This document shows positions 1 to 12,500 of a DNA stretch of 64,000 bases, piece after piece. A program made the position numbers and the translations under genes. This stretch comes from Straminergon stramineum. Lineage: Eukaryota > Streptophyta > Bryopsida > Hypnales > Calliergonaceae. Location of the stretch: assembly GCA_963920665.1 (NCBI GenBank), contig OY987265.1, forward strand, positions 12,653,001 through 12,717,000. Direction: 5' to 3'. The notes under the pieces are model-generated. The model was not told where the DNA came from. It did no database searches and worked only from the letters and a program-made list of their open reading frames with translations. The number at the start of each line of letters is the position of its first letter. The first letter of the stretch is position 1.

Positions 1-109
1 TGTTGATTATGATCCCGGGTATAACATCCATTTGTAAAATAGTATGTACATTGACATTAGAAAATAATGATGAGATTCTTTTTTTTTTATTCTTGTCAAT
101 GGTTGGAGT

Positions 110-1042
110 TTAACCCCTAAATGCCCAAACTTCGTTTTTTGGCAATATAGTGATTTTGGGCAATTCACTACGAATGGAGTTTTTCTTTTTTTTCTTTGAA
201 ATTTTCACACAACATGTTCCCAAGGAGTATCGTTAAGGCTCAACAATTTTCATAACTTTTGACTTCATGGTTAAAAAGTTGTTGCAAGATATGTAATTTT
301 CACTAATCTTTAGGCAACCCAAAAATTTCTAAAAAAAACACTTTTTTAAGAAATAAAAATCTGAAATTGGTTTTCTAGATTTATATGTACATGTAAAGCT
401 TTGAATCATTCCATTTTGATTTATGAGATGAAAGTTATGAGGCGTTTTAGTTTGCAGGCAGTTTTAGATTCTCTACTCTAAAATAAACTTTGAAGTCCTT
501 TATTTCACTCAATTTTCAATATTTTTTGAAAAAAATGAAATCATAGGGTGTGGATTGTTTATTAAAACATTACAACCATTGGGATTGGAATTTTTCAATT
601 CCATAACAAAATTCTTCACAATTTAGTATTTTGAATCATTCTCTACTTCTTTGTACTTACTTTATTTTTCCTATATGTTGTACAATTTCAAATGATTTGA
701 ATTTTTTCAAGCACGTAGCCAACTTGCCTTGAAGAATGAATCCAAAGAGTAACCACCATTTTGGAATTTTTTTCATACAAATGTGGCCTTGTGAAGTGCA
801 GCTGCCCGTTTTTTCACAGGGCAAAAAAAAGGATTTTTGCTAGTTCAAACGCTAATATCTTACAATCTACACGGTGGAAAATTCTGAAAATTTTTCCACA
901 TCTTCTCACATAAGTTTAGTACAAGATCTTACGGTTACATGTGTCCAAAAATGTTTTTTTCCTAAAATTTGGTACTTGTTCTAGAAATGACAGTTTTGGA
1001 GCGTTTCTGGTGAAAACATAGTTGAAAACATTTAGGGGTTAA
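110..1042. mobile_element. TTAA-flanked terminal-inverted-repeat element (copy 1)
   Basis: The left end reads TTAA-CCCCTAAATGCCC and the right end is its reverse complement, CATTTAGGGG-TTAA. A TTAA sits at each border (110-113 and 1039-1042). The interior is AT-rich with no credible reading frame. Long stretches match the copies at 17935 and 23381, for example the segment with GAAATTTTCACACAACATG. TTAA target sites plus ends starting CCC are the known signature of piggyBac-type transposons, so I infer a non-autonomous relative; no transposase is visible. Bases 1-109 hold nothing I can name. Confidence 0.75.
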
Positions 1043-2010
1043 GATGACAATAGTCAATTGTATAGGTGGATCAAACAAGAGACCCACTCTCCAAATCTTA
1101 AACCAAGAGTTTTGCCTCAGAGAATAATATTAGAGTCACTTGTATAGTTACTTGTAACTACATATAGAACTTCATACAAATAAGCCCTTAATTTTTTCCA
1201 GTATATCCAAAGGCTATATATAGTTCAACATATATCTTTTAGATTTTCTATACACACTGAACTAGCAATCAAATGTAGGATGAAAATGACTTTATTTTGC
1301 TAATTTTAACTCTATCCATCCCTATTAGTCTTTTTGAATTACATAATTTACTACAAAATTAGAAAGATTTGCCAAATTTTAGTTCCAAGCTCGAATGGAA
1401 CTGACAAAAAGTTGCTCCAAAAACCCCTCAAATTTTCTATACGCTTGTTGTTAGCCCTTGGACCAAGTTGACATTTGGCGACAAATTGCCAAAAACATTT
1501 ACCCAGCTGGAGTTGCTCTCTTGCCTAGGTGCACTTTTGACGGCCTAGTGGACATGCTCTAATACTCCCTGGAACAAAGTACTTGCCCGCAATCAAGGCC
1601 GGTACAAGCCCGGTACAGTACACGCCAGCAACTGGCAGTTGACTCCTATGACCGTGCTAGTACAAGCCCTTCGCCCAAATCCGCTAAAGCTCGAACGGGG
1701 CGGTCCTCTGTAAAAGTCACCGCACTTGCCGTCTCCTCACGGCGGGATCCATCCATCAATCCAACTTCCTGCGGTACTTTGCCCGCTGGCGGTATGTTTG
1801 CGATGATGGTTTCCATTGTCGCCTAGGGCAAGAATCAAAGCCAGGGAGCGCCTCAAGTACTTCTTTTCTTCGTTGCCTTCCGCAGAGTGTGTGTGAGGAC
1901 TACCTTATTCTGGTTTTTTTAATTGCTTTCCGAGGGAGGAAGCGAGAGGTGTGTTGTGGAGTTGAAATTGGGATTAGGGTTTGGATATCGCGTTCGGGGG
2001 GGTGGACGCC
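1043..2010 (+). promoter_or_regulatory. Spacer and presumed promoter/5' UTR of the LUC7 gene
   Basis: Bases 1043 to about 1480 are AT-rich without a gene. From about 1500 the base composition rises toward 50% GC and runs into the LUC7 start. No single TATA box or initiator can be assigned with confidence, so this is only positional inference. Confidence 0.35.
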
Positions 2011-5000
2011 ATGGATGCGTTTCGGAAGCAGTTGGACGCCTTGATGGGGGCGAACCGCAATGGAGACGTGTTGGAGGTGAAGCGGAACTACTGGGACCGC
2101 GATGTGTGTCGCCTTTATCTCACAGGACTGTGTCCTCACGACCTGTTCCAACTGACGGTACGTTTTTATGTCTGGTGGATTGGAAACCCTAATGCTTGCC
2201 GTCGGGAGAGGCTTATGGATGCACTTCGACGTTTCGATGATGTGAGGATTTGAGCCGTGGTTTTTATGATGTTGGGAGATGTCTTCTTCGGCTGTTTTTT
2301 AGGGTTTTCTTGAAATTCATCTAGTCTAGAGGAGTTGAGTGGAGGTTTGATCTAATTATTTAGCTTCTTGACGTTGCTGTTCCATCATTGTGTACAATTA
2401 TAGTATGATGAAGCCTTTGATTTTTCCAGTTGAAAATTTCTAAGTTACAGCAAAAGACATTCGATGTGATTTTCGAAAGAAAGGCGTTTTTAAAGTTTAC
2501 GGGTGTAGAAATTATAAGAGATCTGTTGCTCGTCAATACGGCTAGTTGAGCTTGTAACGGTGCTAAGTAGACTTAGAATCGTTGGAAATATTATAGTATT
2601 TGAGACCGATGCCTGTTACGTTGCCCTTCTTTGTCTTAGTTGAAGATTCGTGGTCACACAGCAAAGTTGTCATAGTAGTTTGTCTTTTGGGAAACTAGGA
2701 GATAATTGCTATTAATTAGCGATTGAGGAAGTCACATTGTCATCAACAGCTTGGCTTTGGTGTGACCAATCGCAATTTCCAAAGATTTGGAGATCATGTC
2801 CATAAAAATTTCAGTTGAAAGGTTCTATTTCATTGTTTTTAGGCAGTTGGTGTGATGAGTGGGAGCATTGATATTAGGAGGCCTTGAGATACTATAGGGA
2901 GTGGGGAACGCTTTAAGTTGGAACTGATATTTTACGAATACAGAGGATATTTTAGAATTATAGAATAGGATTTTTGTACGTAATTAAGAGTCGATTGTGC
3001 ATAGGTCAATGCCTTGGTGAATTTTTATTGAACACTCGGATTGTGGACTGGTTCTATGGATTGAAGTTCAACAGTCCTCTAATCTGTTTGATTGTCTGCT
3101 CGCAGAAAATGGATCTTGGTCCGTGCTCGAAGGTGCACTCGTTGCAACTTCGAAAAGAGTATGAGGAAGCAAAGACAAACGGGAAGGATAATTATGACAG
3201 GGATTTGAAAGATTGTTTGGAGAAGCACATTACAGAGTGTGATCGCAAGATTCAACGTGCATTGAAACGTTTAGAAGATGATGAAGCAGGTGCGGCCACT
3301 GCAATAGCTGTTTCGGAGGTGACTCAGGTTTGTTCATCATTTCGGTTACTAATCTCTCGCCGGGATATACTCTGGAAGTACCTGCTTGAATATTGTCTAA
3401 ACTCAGACGAGGCCAAATTATATTTTAACAGAAGCAGTGATGAACATTGCATCTGTTGCTCTGCAGGCAAATGAAATGAAACAAAAGAAAGTCCCTACAT
3501 GACCCCCTTTGAAAGTGATACAAAATAAATTGGGGCCAATTGGGGCCTTTTGGTCTTTTAGAAGCTAACAGTATTTGATTCACACCAGATTTTTTTATTG
3601 CCAATTAGCATGTTGCTCATTGCTATGGTTTGTGTACATTTTATTAATTTTGTCGGTGGTCCTTATGCAGTCCCCAGAAGCCACGGAGTATACCAAACAA
3701 ATTAAAGAGAAGTTGAAAGCTGCAGAGTATCTGGGTAAGTTTAATTGCTGTGTTGCTAGAGTTATGAAGAGCATATTAAATGCTAAAAGTGTAAGGTTTG
3801 GAATGTTCGTTTCTCGGCCAATTTTTTACTCATACTTTATTTTTATTTATTTACAGATCTTGAGGGGCGTAGCGATGACAAAATTCGAATTATGGAAGTT
3901 GTTCATGAACTTCAAACCAAGCGTGCAGATAAACAGGTGATTCCTTACCGTGGGGTTTGCAATCGATTTTTCCTTTACATAAGTTCGAAATTTCTCTAGC
4001 GAATGATCTGTTATGTTTGAGACTTTTGTAATGGTGAACATTGCATCAATCTAGGCAGAAAAAGTCACTAATTGTGATGTTTCGCAGCCCAAAGTGCATA
4101 CATGCCGTCGCTTATCTTTGTATCAGTGAAATGAAGGTTTGTTTTTTGTGGGCTAGGCCATGATGTATTTCATACTTTATACATCTTGGACCAGCAATCT
4201 ATGGAATTTGGAATAACGGGGAATTTCATGTGAGCTGATATGTGTGCCGACCCTGAGCTTCTTCGTTGGGTGGCAATAATAAATTTATTGACCGAGGCAC
4301 TGGATTGCAGGCCATGTCGTTACTGGAAGCTTTCAACAAAGATAGAGCCCTGATGCCACAACCGTTGGCCAATCCACCACCTCTTGCCCCTCTACCTACT
4401 CTTGTGGCCTTGCCACCAGATGCACGGACACAGGAAATGATAAAGGAGAAGCTGAAGAAAGCTGAGGAATTGGGTGAGTCATTGACGTGCCCTTACTCCG
4501 CCCTGTAGATAATTTGACCAGTCTTCTCAAGAACTCTGTGGTCGTGCCTGTAATTTGCACTCAAAGCTGGGTTGCTTGGTCAGATGATCATTGCTAGCTT
4601 TCGTTATAAGAAGTGATTGTGCTTTGTGATACGTATGGTGCTGGCAGCGTGTGATGTCCGTGTACTAGTGACTGCATTACTATGGCCTTTCTTATGTCGT
4701 TAATGAACTGTGGAGACTGAGCGAGATCAAGCTTGAGCTGACAGGGTTGGTGCCGCGTTCCTGAATTGTTTATTAGTTCAATAATGTCTGCCCAATGCAG
4801 AGCTGAGTTCTCCTCTCGCTTTCTGAAGTTTGACACACTTGTTTTAGAGAATGTATAGAGATTGCGCTCTTGCCCGATGCTCTGCGCCTCAGTTCTGTTG
4901 TATTTTTTTATGGTCTTTAAGAAGTTTTGTCATATCTATATATTGTTGTGAACAGGAGAGCTTGGGATGGTGGATGAGGCACAGAAAGCAATGGAGGAGG

Positions 5001-8000
5001 CTGAGGCTTTGAAGAAGGTGCGAAACTCTTACCCGTTTATGATCTTTCCTAGAGTGGTCTGTATCTAGGAGTTCTCTCCCGTTTTCACAGAGCAATGCAG
5101 GTTGTAGAGATCTAAGCGTACGCACGGGGCCTACCGTGGGTCTCCACCATCGTAGATTTTCAATTCAAACCACTGGTCTTTGAGATTATTGAGAAATCCC
5201 TTAGTCGTATGTGCTGGCCTTTTAGTTGATACGCCTCCAAACATACGGTTTTGGGGAGAGTGATTGCCTATGAAGTTAACCCCTAAGAGTCCTGGCGTCC
5301 ACTGAGCGGATTCAAGAGCTTACTATGGGAGCTACGCGAAACTGATGATGAAGTACATGGAAATCTGTTGAAAAAGAAAATTTTGTACCTTCTTCAGGAT
5401 GTGACTGGCGTAGTCACTTGGTGCTTCCTGAATTTTGTGCAATGTTCTGAATTAGTTCATGTAGGAATGGTAGGGACGGGAAGAAATGGAAAACTTGGAA
5501 AAATGAAGATTCTTCTCAGGTAATTTAAATTGCCTAAAACTCCAGATCTACATTACCGTCTCTCCCAGGGACTCTTACGGGTTAATAGACGAAATGGAGT
5601 GTTCATTTTTCAGCTTCTTCAACAAGACTACTGAGCATTGATATGCAGTTTCTTCAAATGAATTATGCGTCCCACGGCTCTGACGTATTCGGTTCGGCAC
5701 TCTCTAGTGTGCACCTGAAATTTTAGGATTTCAAAAAATGAGTTCAGCTTAGAACTGAGAATCAATAACGGTCACAGAGGGGCACGCCTTGTTTTAGCTA
5801 GCAAATTTTGAGACGCCATTCAGTTTGCGATTCCAATAGACTGTGATTAGTTACACCGCATTGTAAACCCTGGTTGGAATTAAAAGCACTTCCGAGCGCA
5901 TGACGGGGTTGTCTGCGTTCGATGCTCAGTTGATGTAGTTAAATGCGTTAGTCCTACAGCTTCAGCTGAATCGCTCCCGGTTACGTGCTAAATTAATTGT
6001 TTCTGTCTGCGACCACATATGGAGTCATTAACAACTCTGTGTTTCAATGTTTATGAGATTTATAGGCAGCTTGCTGTCTTCTATAAAAAAAATTTGGTTG
6101 TGGAAAGTTGTTCAGGGAGACCGAGGTTTAAGTATATATTGTTTGATGTATTAGGTAGTAGGTCGTGCTTGTGCAAAGCTCTTGAGGATACTGACATATT
6201 TGTGGTAATTTGTGGTAATGGCAGTTGGGAGCCAGACAAGAGATGGTTATGGATCCTGCGAAGCTGCTAGCTCCTGAAGTTCGCATTGTGTGTGACAGTC
6301 CTAGCCATGAATTTCCATTTTCATGTGCATTGTTGTTTCTCCTGTTTGCTAATATTCACTGTGCTTCCTTTCGCCTTATTTTCTTTTTCTTTTCTTTTTT
6401 CCTAGTTTTACAGTGTTTCTGATTGCATTTCTTCTCTCTATGTTCTTGACAGGCTGATCAGAAGCTGAGAGTTTGTGATATTTGTGGAGCATTTTTGAGC
6501 ATCTATGACAGGTTTGTACTCGACGTTTTCTGTTGTTGTTAGTTTGTCCTTAAGCATTCAGAATCTTAAATGAGTTGTAGGGTTTTCAGTACACGTTGCT
6601 TGTGCTTCATCGAGAAACTGATAAACAAAGAAGCACGGCACACGCTCTCGGATGAGTAACTTTGGCGCTTCAAGCTACTACGCCTATTCCTAAGTTGATC
6701 ACCCATGTTGGTGTTTGGCAGCGGACTTGTCTTGGGTTTATGAAGATGATGATGACATTCCACCGTGTTGACTGTATGTATTATGCATCTCATTTATTTT
6801 CTCAAGTTTGATCCTTTACAAATAGGCTGCAGTTGAATAAACAATGTTGTTGTTAGCAACAAGTAGTTTAATTTGCCTCTGTATATTGCCCTACTTTGGA
6901 ATGTACTTACAGTCACGATCTTTCCCCCCATGTTTGACATGCGCGGATCTTCCTACCTAATGTCTTTAGGCAAGTTCAAATTTTTATGCTGCCCTATTCT
7001 TTTTTGCTCCTAAATAGTGGGTTTCATGATGAGTGCCTTATTGCTTAATACTTTCAGCGACCGACGCCTGGCGGACCATTTTGGAGGGAAGCTGCACTTG
7101 GGTTACATGCAGATCCGTGAGAAGCTTGTCGACATGCGGGTATGAACACAATCCTGAAATCTTATATCTTCTCAGAATGGTGTTTTGTTTACATCTAGTT
7201 CGGGTTAATCTAATTGATCCCACAGTTTCTGCTTGCATTCGATTTGTACAATCACATTTACCAGTATTGTCCAGTGGAAAGGTCACTGCAGAGAGTGTTT
7301 CTGTAGTACTGATTGTGTCTCTGGCCTCCGTTCTCTGTGACGGACTACGCTTTTGGGATTTCCTTGGTTCCTCAGATCTATTGTATTCAAGTTTCTGCCG
7401 AGGTCGATTGTACTTCTATATTCCCCAAATCTGAGAATGTCATCTAAGGATGTTTTTGTGTCATCAGGATGAGCGCGCTGCGAGGAAATTGGAACCACTT
7501 GATGACGAAAAGTGAGTGCCGATCCTCCCATTTTTATATGTATTCGTTTATATTTTGTTATTTTGATTTTCATGCTAACCCATACGTGCCCGTTTTATAA
7601 TCATAGAAATTGAAATGAAGTATTTAGGAGGCTTCAAGACAGGGAATAAAATGTATCATTAGCAAGAAGAAATCATGTCTTGCATTTTTAAACAATAGAA
7701 GTATGTTTTGAAAGCTACTACAATCAACTATTATCTTCCAAAGTAGACTTTCTATATTTTAGCTTGGGCACTTAAGAGTTTGAGTTGGAACTATCTCCAC
7801 TGACTCAGTTGTTGATGTGGTTGCTCAGACCTCGAGAACCCAGCAATACCCGTTCTGTGAGCAGAGACAGAGAGAGGGAAAGAGACGGTGATCGTGAACG
7901 AGCAGACCAAGAGAAAGAGAAGGAAGCAGAATGGGAGCGTGAACGTGATCGTGAAAGGGAACGGACTCGTGACCGTGGAAGCGAACGAGGCCGTGACTCT

Positions 8001-8630
8001 CGCAGTGGGGGTGGGCGAGAGAGGGAGAGAGGAGACCGAGTAAGGGAACGGGATCGTGGAAGGTCGGATCGTGATTATGACAGCCGCAGTCGCAGAAGGT
8101 TAGATGTTTGTTTGCATTCCATTCAGAGGGTCTTCTATTTGCACTCTACTTGCTAATTGAAGGCCAACGAAGTCTATGAATGGATGAGTTGTTTGTTGGT
8201 AGTGGGGTCAGTGCAGGAGACGAGTTAAATGGTTTTAGTATCCTCTCCCTAGCGCAGGACAGGTCGATTTCAGAACGGAGCTTGCTTGCTAAATTTGCAA
8301 GTTGAATCATTTCGATCTTTGGCTTGTTTTCTAACAGTACATGAGATCCTTTATGCAGATCACGGTCCAGAGACAGGTCAAGAGACAGGAGTGATCGTTA
8401 CAGGTTAGTGACTATTCTAGGCTTGCAGGTTTGGGTTCACCTTAGTGGACTCCTTAAACTTCCCTTGAAACCCATGGCAGCTTGTTTAGCATCATAAAGC
8501 ATTTTTTTTTGGTCTTGTAGCAGTTTTTTTGAGGTTCTGACGTTTTAACGACGTTTTGTACTTTGAGTTGAACATGCCTAAGATTTCCCGTATTTCTTGC
8601 AGGCGACATGACAGGTACGATCGTTATTGA
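2011..8630 (+). CDS. LUC7: LUC7-like U1 snRNP splicing protein
   Basis: The family binds the U1 snRNP in the nucleus and helps choose 5' splice sites. Thirteen exons: 2011-2157, 3106-3327, 3671-3734, 3857-3936, 4311-4473, 4956-5017, 6225-6287, 6453-6511, 7058-7139, 7468-7511, 7829-8098, 8359-8403, 8603-8630. They give 442 residues with all phases closing. The start ATG lies in a good context (GCCATGG) and gives the family N-terminus MDAFRKQLDALMG. The first zinc finger is CCCH (C33, C41, C56, H60). A charged helical middle part follows (about 65-250). The second finger is C2H2 (C275, C278, H294, H300) in VCDICGAFLSIYDSDRRLAD. From about residue 332 the tail is rich in RE, RD and RS repeats, as in LUC7L-type proteins and unlike the short-tailed plant LUC7RL form. 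The exact paralogue cannot be fixed. It is transcribed toward VPS11. Confidence 0.93.
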
Positions 8631-9586
8631 GTTTTGTAAGCAAGAGCGAGCGATCAACATATTGTACCTGAACCCCAGAAGCGTGATTCATATATGATTT
8701 TGGATTTCATCTGAAGGCCTACCGGTCCGTGGAAGCAGAGACATAGTTTTCTTGTAGAAGTCTCGTTCAACCCGTCCTGTGGTATCTTCTGTTCATAGGA
8801 GGACCCAGCGCTACTGAGATCCTGTCAGCATAGTCAGACTGGCCTTTGTTCCGCCTGTTTGCGGGGCCAGAGTGCAGGCCAAGTGGGTTATTCAATCTAG
8901 CTATGCTTTTATTGGCTTCAGTCGGTGCAAGCCAATAGCTGTTTACATCATGTTTTCGAATGCTTGTTATGTGGAATGTTTGTTATGTTCCCTATATCAA
9001 TGGTTAATATTGAATTGAAGTGAAATTTTTTTGCCTTCTGTAATGCTTTGGTTCAATTTTTTTTCACTTGTGCTTCTTTGCATATGGAAGGTGCAATTAT
9101 CATTAGCATGGCACTTGCTGTTTATGTCACTGAATCTTGGTGTCCTAAGACCTCCTTTTCTACTACTAACGAATGGGCATCATAATGCACTCATTATGTA
9201 TTAACCCCCAAAGAGCCAAGGGTGCTGCAGAAGCCACCTGGTAGTCTTGAGGACCTCTAGGGGTTAATAACCAAATGAAGAAACTATGAATTTTCAAAGT
9301 GCTTAAGATAGGTGTACCCAAATCAAACATCTCATGAAAAGATGTTGAAAATTTTAGGCAAGCATCTGTACAGATGGGTTTAGAAACAAGTCATTACTGA
9401 ATAAATTGCTATTTCAGATGGTTTCCCAACAAGATGGATATACAGAGACTGCAATCACAGTATCTCATTAGAGAATGTACAATCAGTCATTGGAGAGGGT
9501 ACAAACTTGACAAATTCTCAGGGTGTACAGAATATATGCAATCAAACAATGTCATTAGATAGGATTAAGAGAATAAGTACAAGAGG
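8631..9586. other. Convergent 3' flank between LUC7 and VPS11
   Basis: About 950 bases between the two stop codons. They should hold both 3' UTRs and polyadenylation regions. No other gene is visible. A 67-bp TTAA mini-element lies inside (9201-9267). Confidence 0.6.
9201..9267. mobile_element. Minimal TTAA inverted-repeat element
   Basis: TTAACCCCCAAAGAGCCAAG at the left faces GGACCTCTAGGGGTTAA at the right, with only a few tens of bases between. It carries the same ends as the long TTAA elements, so it is essentially two fused termini. It lies in the LUC7/VPS11 intergenic space. Confidence 0.6.
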
Positions 9587-12500
9587 TCAACTTCTCACAC
9601 TACCCGCCCTAGCAAGCGAACTACCATTACCTCTTGGCTGGGGAGCCTTGTTCAGAATGCCCCTTCCAAAGTACTCAGCAATTACAGAGAATCCATCATC
9701 TGAATTCCGCAGCAACTGGAAGAAAGTGTCGTGGTCATTGACATTGGCCTCCAGGGATCGCTTCACATCCAAGACGTGGCGGTTGGCAGGGGCGCACACA
9801 GGACACTCTTTCTCATTGTCGCCCAAGCAGCGCTGGTGGAAGGAATGCATGCACAGGAAGTGAACAGCAGGTAAATCCAAAGCTGACGTGCAAGCAGTGC
9901 ACTTACTGAGCTGAAAAATACGTGCATGAGATCGGAGCTCTTGCACTTCAGCACGCATGGCAGCCGTTTCCTCCTGAAGTCAAAAGTTCAATAAAGTCTA
10001 TTAGTCCCAATATCCATCTTGTAAGAGTCATATTCTCTGCTTCTTATCCAAGATGATAAAAAGAAACTGTTATAACAATGCATTGTTAAATATTAAACTG
10101 AAAAGTCTGGAAGGCACATAACAATTGTTTACCCCAGAATGGCCACATGGGGATTATCAAGTCAAATTTAGTGCTACACAATAACATAGAACGGGAATCC
10201 CTATCGAAGTTTTGTTCTTCATCTGCTGGAGCTGTCCGCGTGAGATATGGGCATTTGGAAAATGCACCTTCTAAATTTTTTTGACTATCTCCACATCAAT
10301 GAGGTTTTTCATTCTGAGCGTATCAAATGTATGCTATTCAAAACAATCCAACGGTAATCTTAGATTTAGCTTGTCCAGAAAAAACTATAGGTAAGTTCAA
10401 ACTTCTATTGCTCATGTCCTACTTTGAAGCACAAGGAAAATTATATAATCGAATCTTTGTGGACCTTGACTTCGTTTAGGCATAATCGATAAATTCAAAA
10501 AAATTGTAGTAATGCGAGAAAAAGGAGTTATAATGACCCTAAATAATGAGAATAAATGCACGACGATTAAGGGTAAACAACGAGGTAAATTGGTACCTGA
10601 TACTTCTCAATAGCTTTCCGGTCCTCTTCAATTAACCGGGTTTCCTGCTGCAATTGCCGTGCAACGTACTCTTTCACCACAGCCAAAGTGAGATTGGGAT
10701 TCTTGGACAGCTTCTGCAGGACAATCAAAGGAGGGAGCAACTCATCACGCTCAACGTGCACCAACACTTCTCTCACTTCATCGGAGCAATTCTCACCGTG
10801 TTCCCCGAAGTAGGACAAGACATCGTTCCAAAGTGAGGGGTCTCCACCACGAGCAGACTCGCCAAGGCGTTTACAAGTAGAAATCAGGCCTTGGTAGTCA
10901 TGGTCTTTCATATACACAGCCAAAACCTCCTTGTAGAGTTTCATCTTTTCGTATAGAAACAAGAGACCATCCCGAAACGTGTGCATCTGGCACAAAACCA
11001 GAGCCAGGTCCACATCATACCGAGGGGCATTTTCATGGGGACCCCAACCAATTTTCAGCAACGCCAGTGCTTTAACACGTCTTTCTGCTTGATCTTCAGT
11101 AGGAACAACCTCAGTTTTTTCCACTTCGTGCTCCCTCTGTTCCTCATCTGGGTTGATATCAGTAACTAATTCCTCTTCCTTGCCTCTGTGAATCGGTAGC
11201 ACTAGTCCCCCAATCCTCCCTACTGCTTTGATCACTTGACCTCCAGCAGCAATGACTTGACCCCCTGCGGCGATGACTTGGCCACCAGCTGCAAGAATCA
11301 TGTTCCCGTGATGCTGTTCCTCAATGACTAGTTCGTCTGCAGTGTATTCCTCCGTCTGAGAGGGAGAATCCTCCTCTGGAAGGGACTCTTCAGATAATGT
11401 CGGGGTGCGCAAATCTTCTGATAAATAGAGCTCCAGCAACGTGTTATAAAGCTCCATGTGTTGAGGGGAGTCTTTCACTGCTTCAATGTACTGCTCCAGA
11501 AAGACCATCAGCCACTTCGGTTGGTCAATGAACACGTGAACAAATTCAGCTGGAGAGGGTAACAAGCTGGATAACCTGCCGCTGCTGGATGATGCCGCTG
11601 CTGGACTAGCGTCAGTACACAGTTTCAAAAGCGCTGCAGTTGTTTCGGACGGCTTATGCTCCACGAGCACTTTGCCGTACTGCTTCAATGTGATAGTGGA
11701 TTCATATAAGGACAGCCCTGTTATGTACTGCAATGCCTCCTCGTACCGCTTCAAATCCTCCAGCAGTATTTTCAAATACCACTCGTGTTCCCCGGCTCGC
11801 ATTGCCACGAACAGGGCATGTTGATAATAACCAGCAGCCCTGCAGACTCTAACAGCTGTCTCCACATCGAACCGAGGCTCCCCTTCTTTACCTTCCTCTC
11901 CTTTGATAAAATCATCCAGCTTCGAGACGTCTTTAAGTTTTGTGTAGCAATTGAGAAGCAGGGTGGTATGGTCTGCCGTTGCTAGCCCCTTTTCATGTAA
12001 TTTCTCTAGGTAATGAGTCAAGTTGTGTATACGCTGTGCATCTAGAAACTTTTGAATCACATAGGAAGGTTCCAGTTGCCCAATTGTGCGGATGTATTGG
12101 GCCATCGCCTCATCATAGTTCTGTTTGCCGTATAAATGATCACCGTACTTGCGCATCACCTCCGCAGTCGCTGCAGCATCAGCTTGATTATTTTGAACCT
12201 ACAACATAAAGTTGGGTTAGCAAAAACATGGAGAAATGAAATCATTGAAAATGAAGATGATAACTCAAGGACCTGCAATAGGAAGAGAGTCTCGAAAAGC
12301 ACTAACCAGATTGATAGCGATAGTATACAAGCTCTTGCGAAACAGCATGTCCAATTTACTACCCATGTCCTTCTCAGCAATGCATAATGTTTGCTGATCG
12401 TTCGTAAGCAATATGATAGTGCCCCACTCACACAAGATGTGTGCGACGTCGCCCACCGAGATACTGTATACCACGAGCTTGTTTTTAAGGTCGTAAATAT

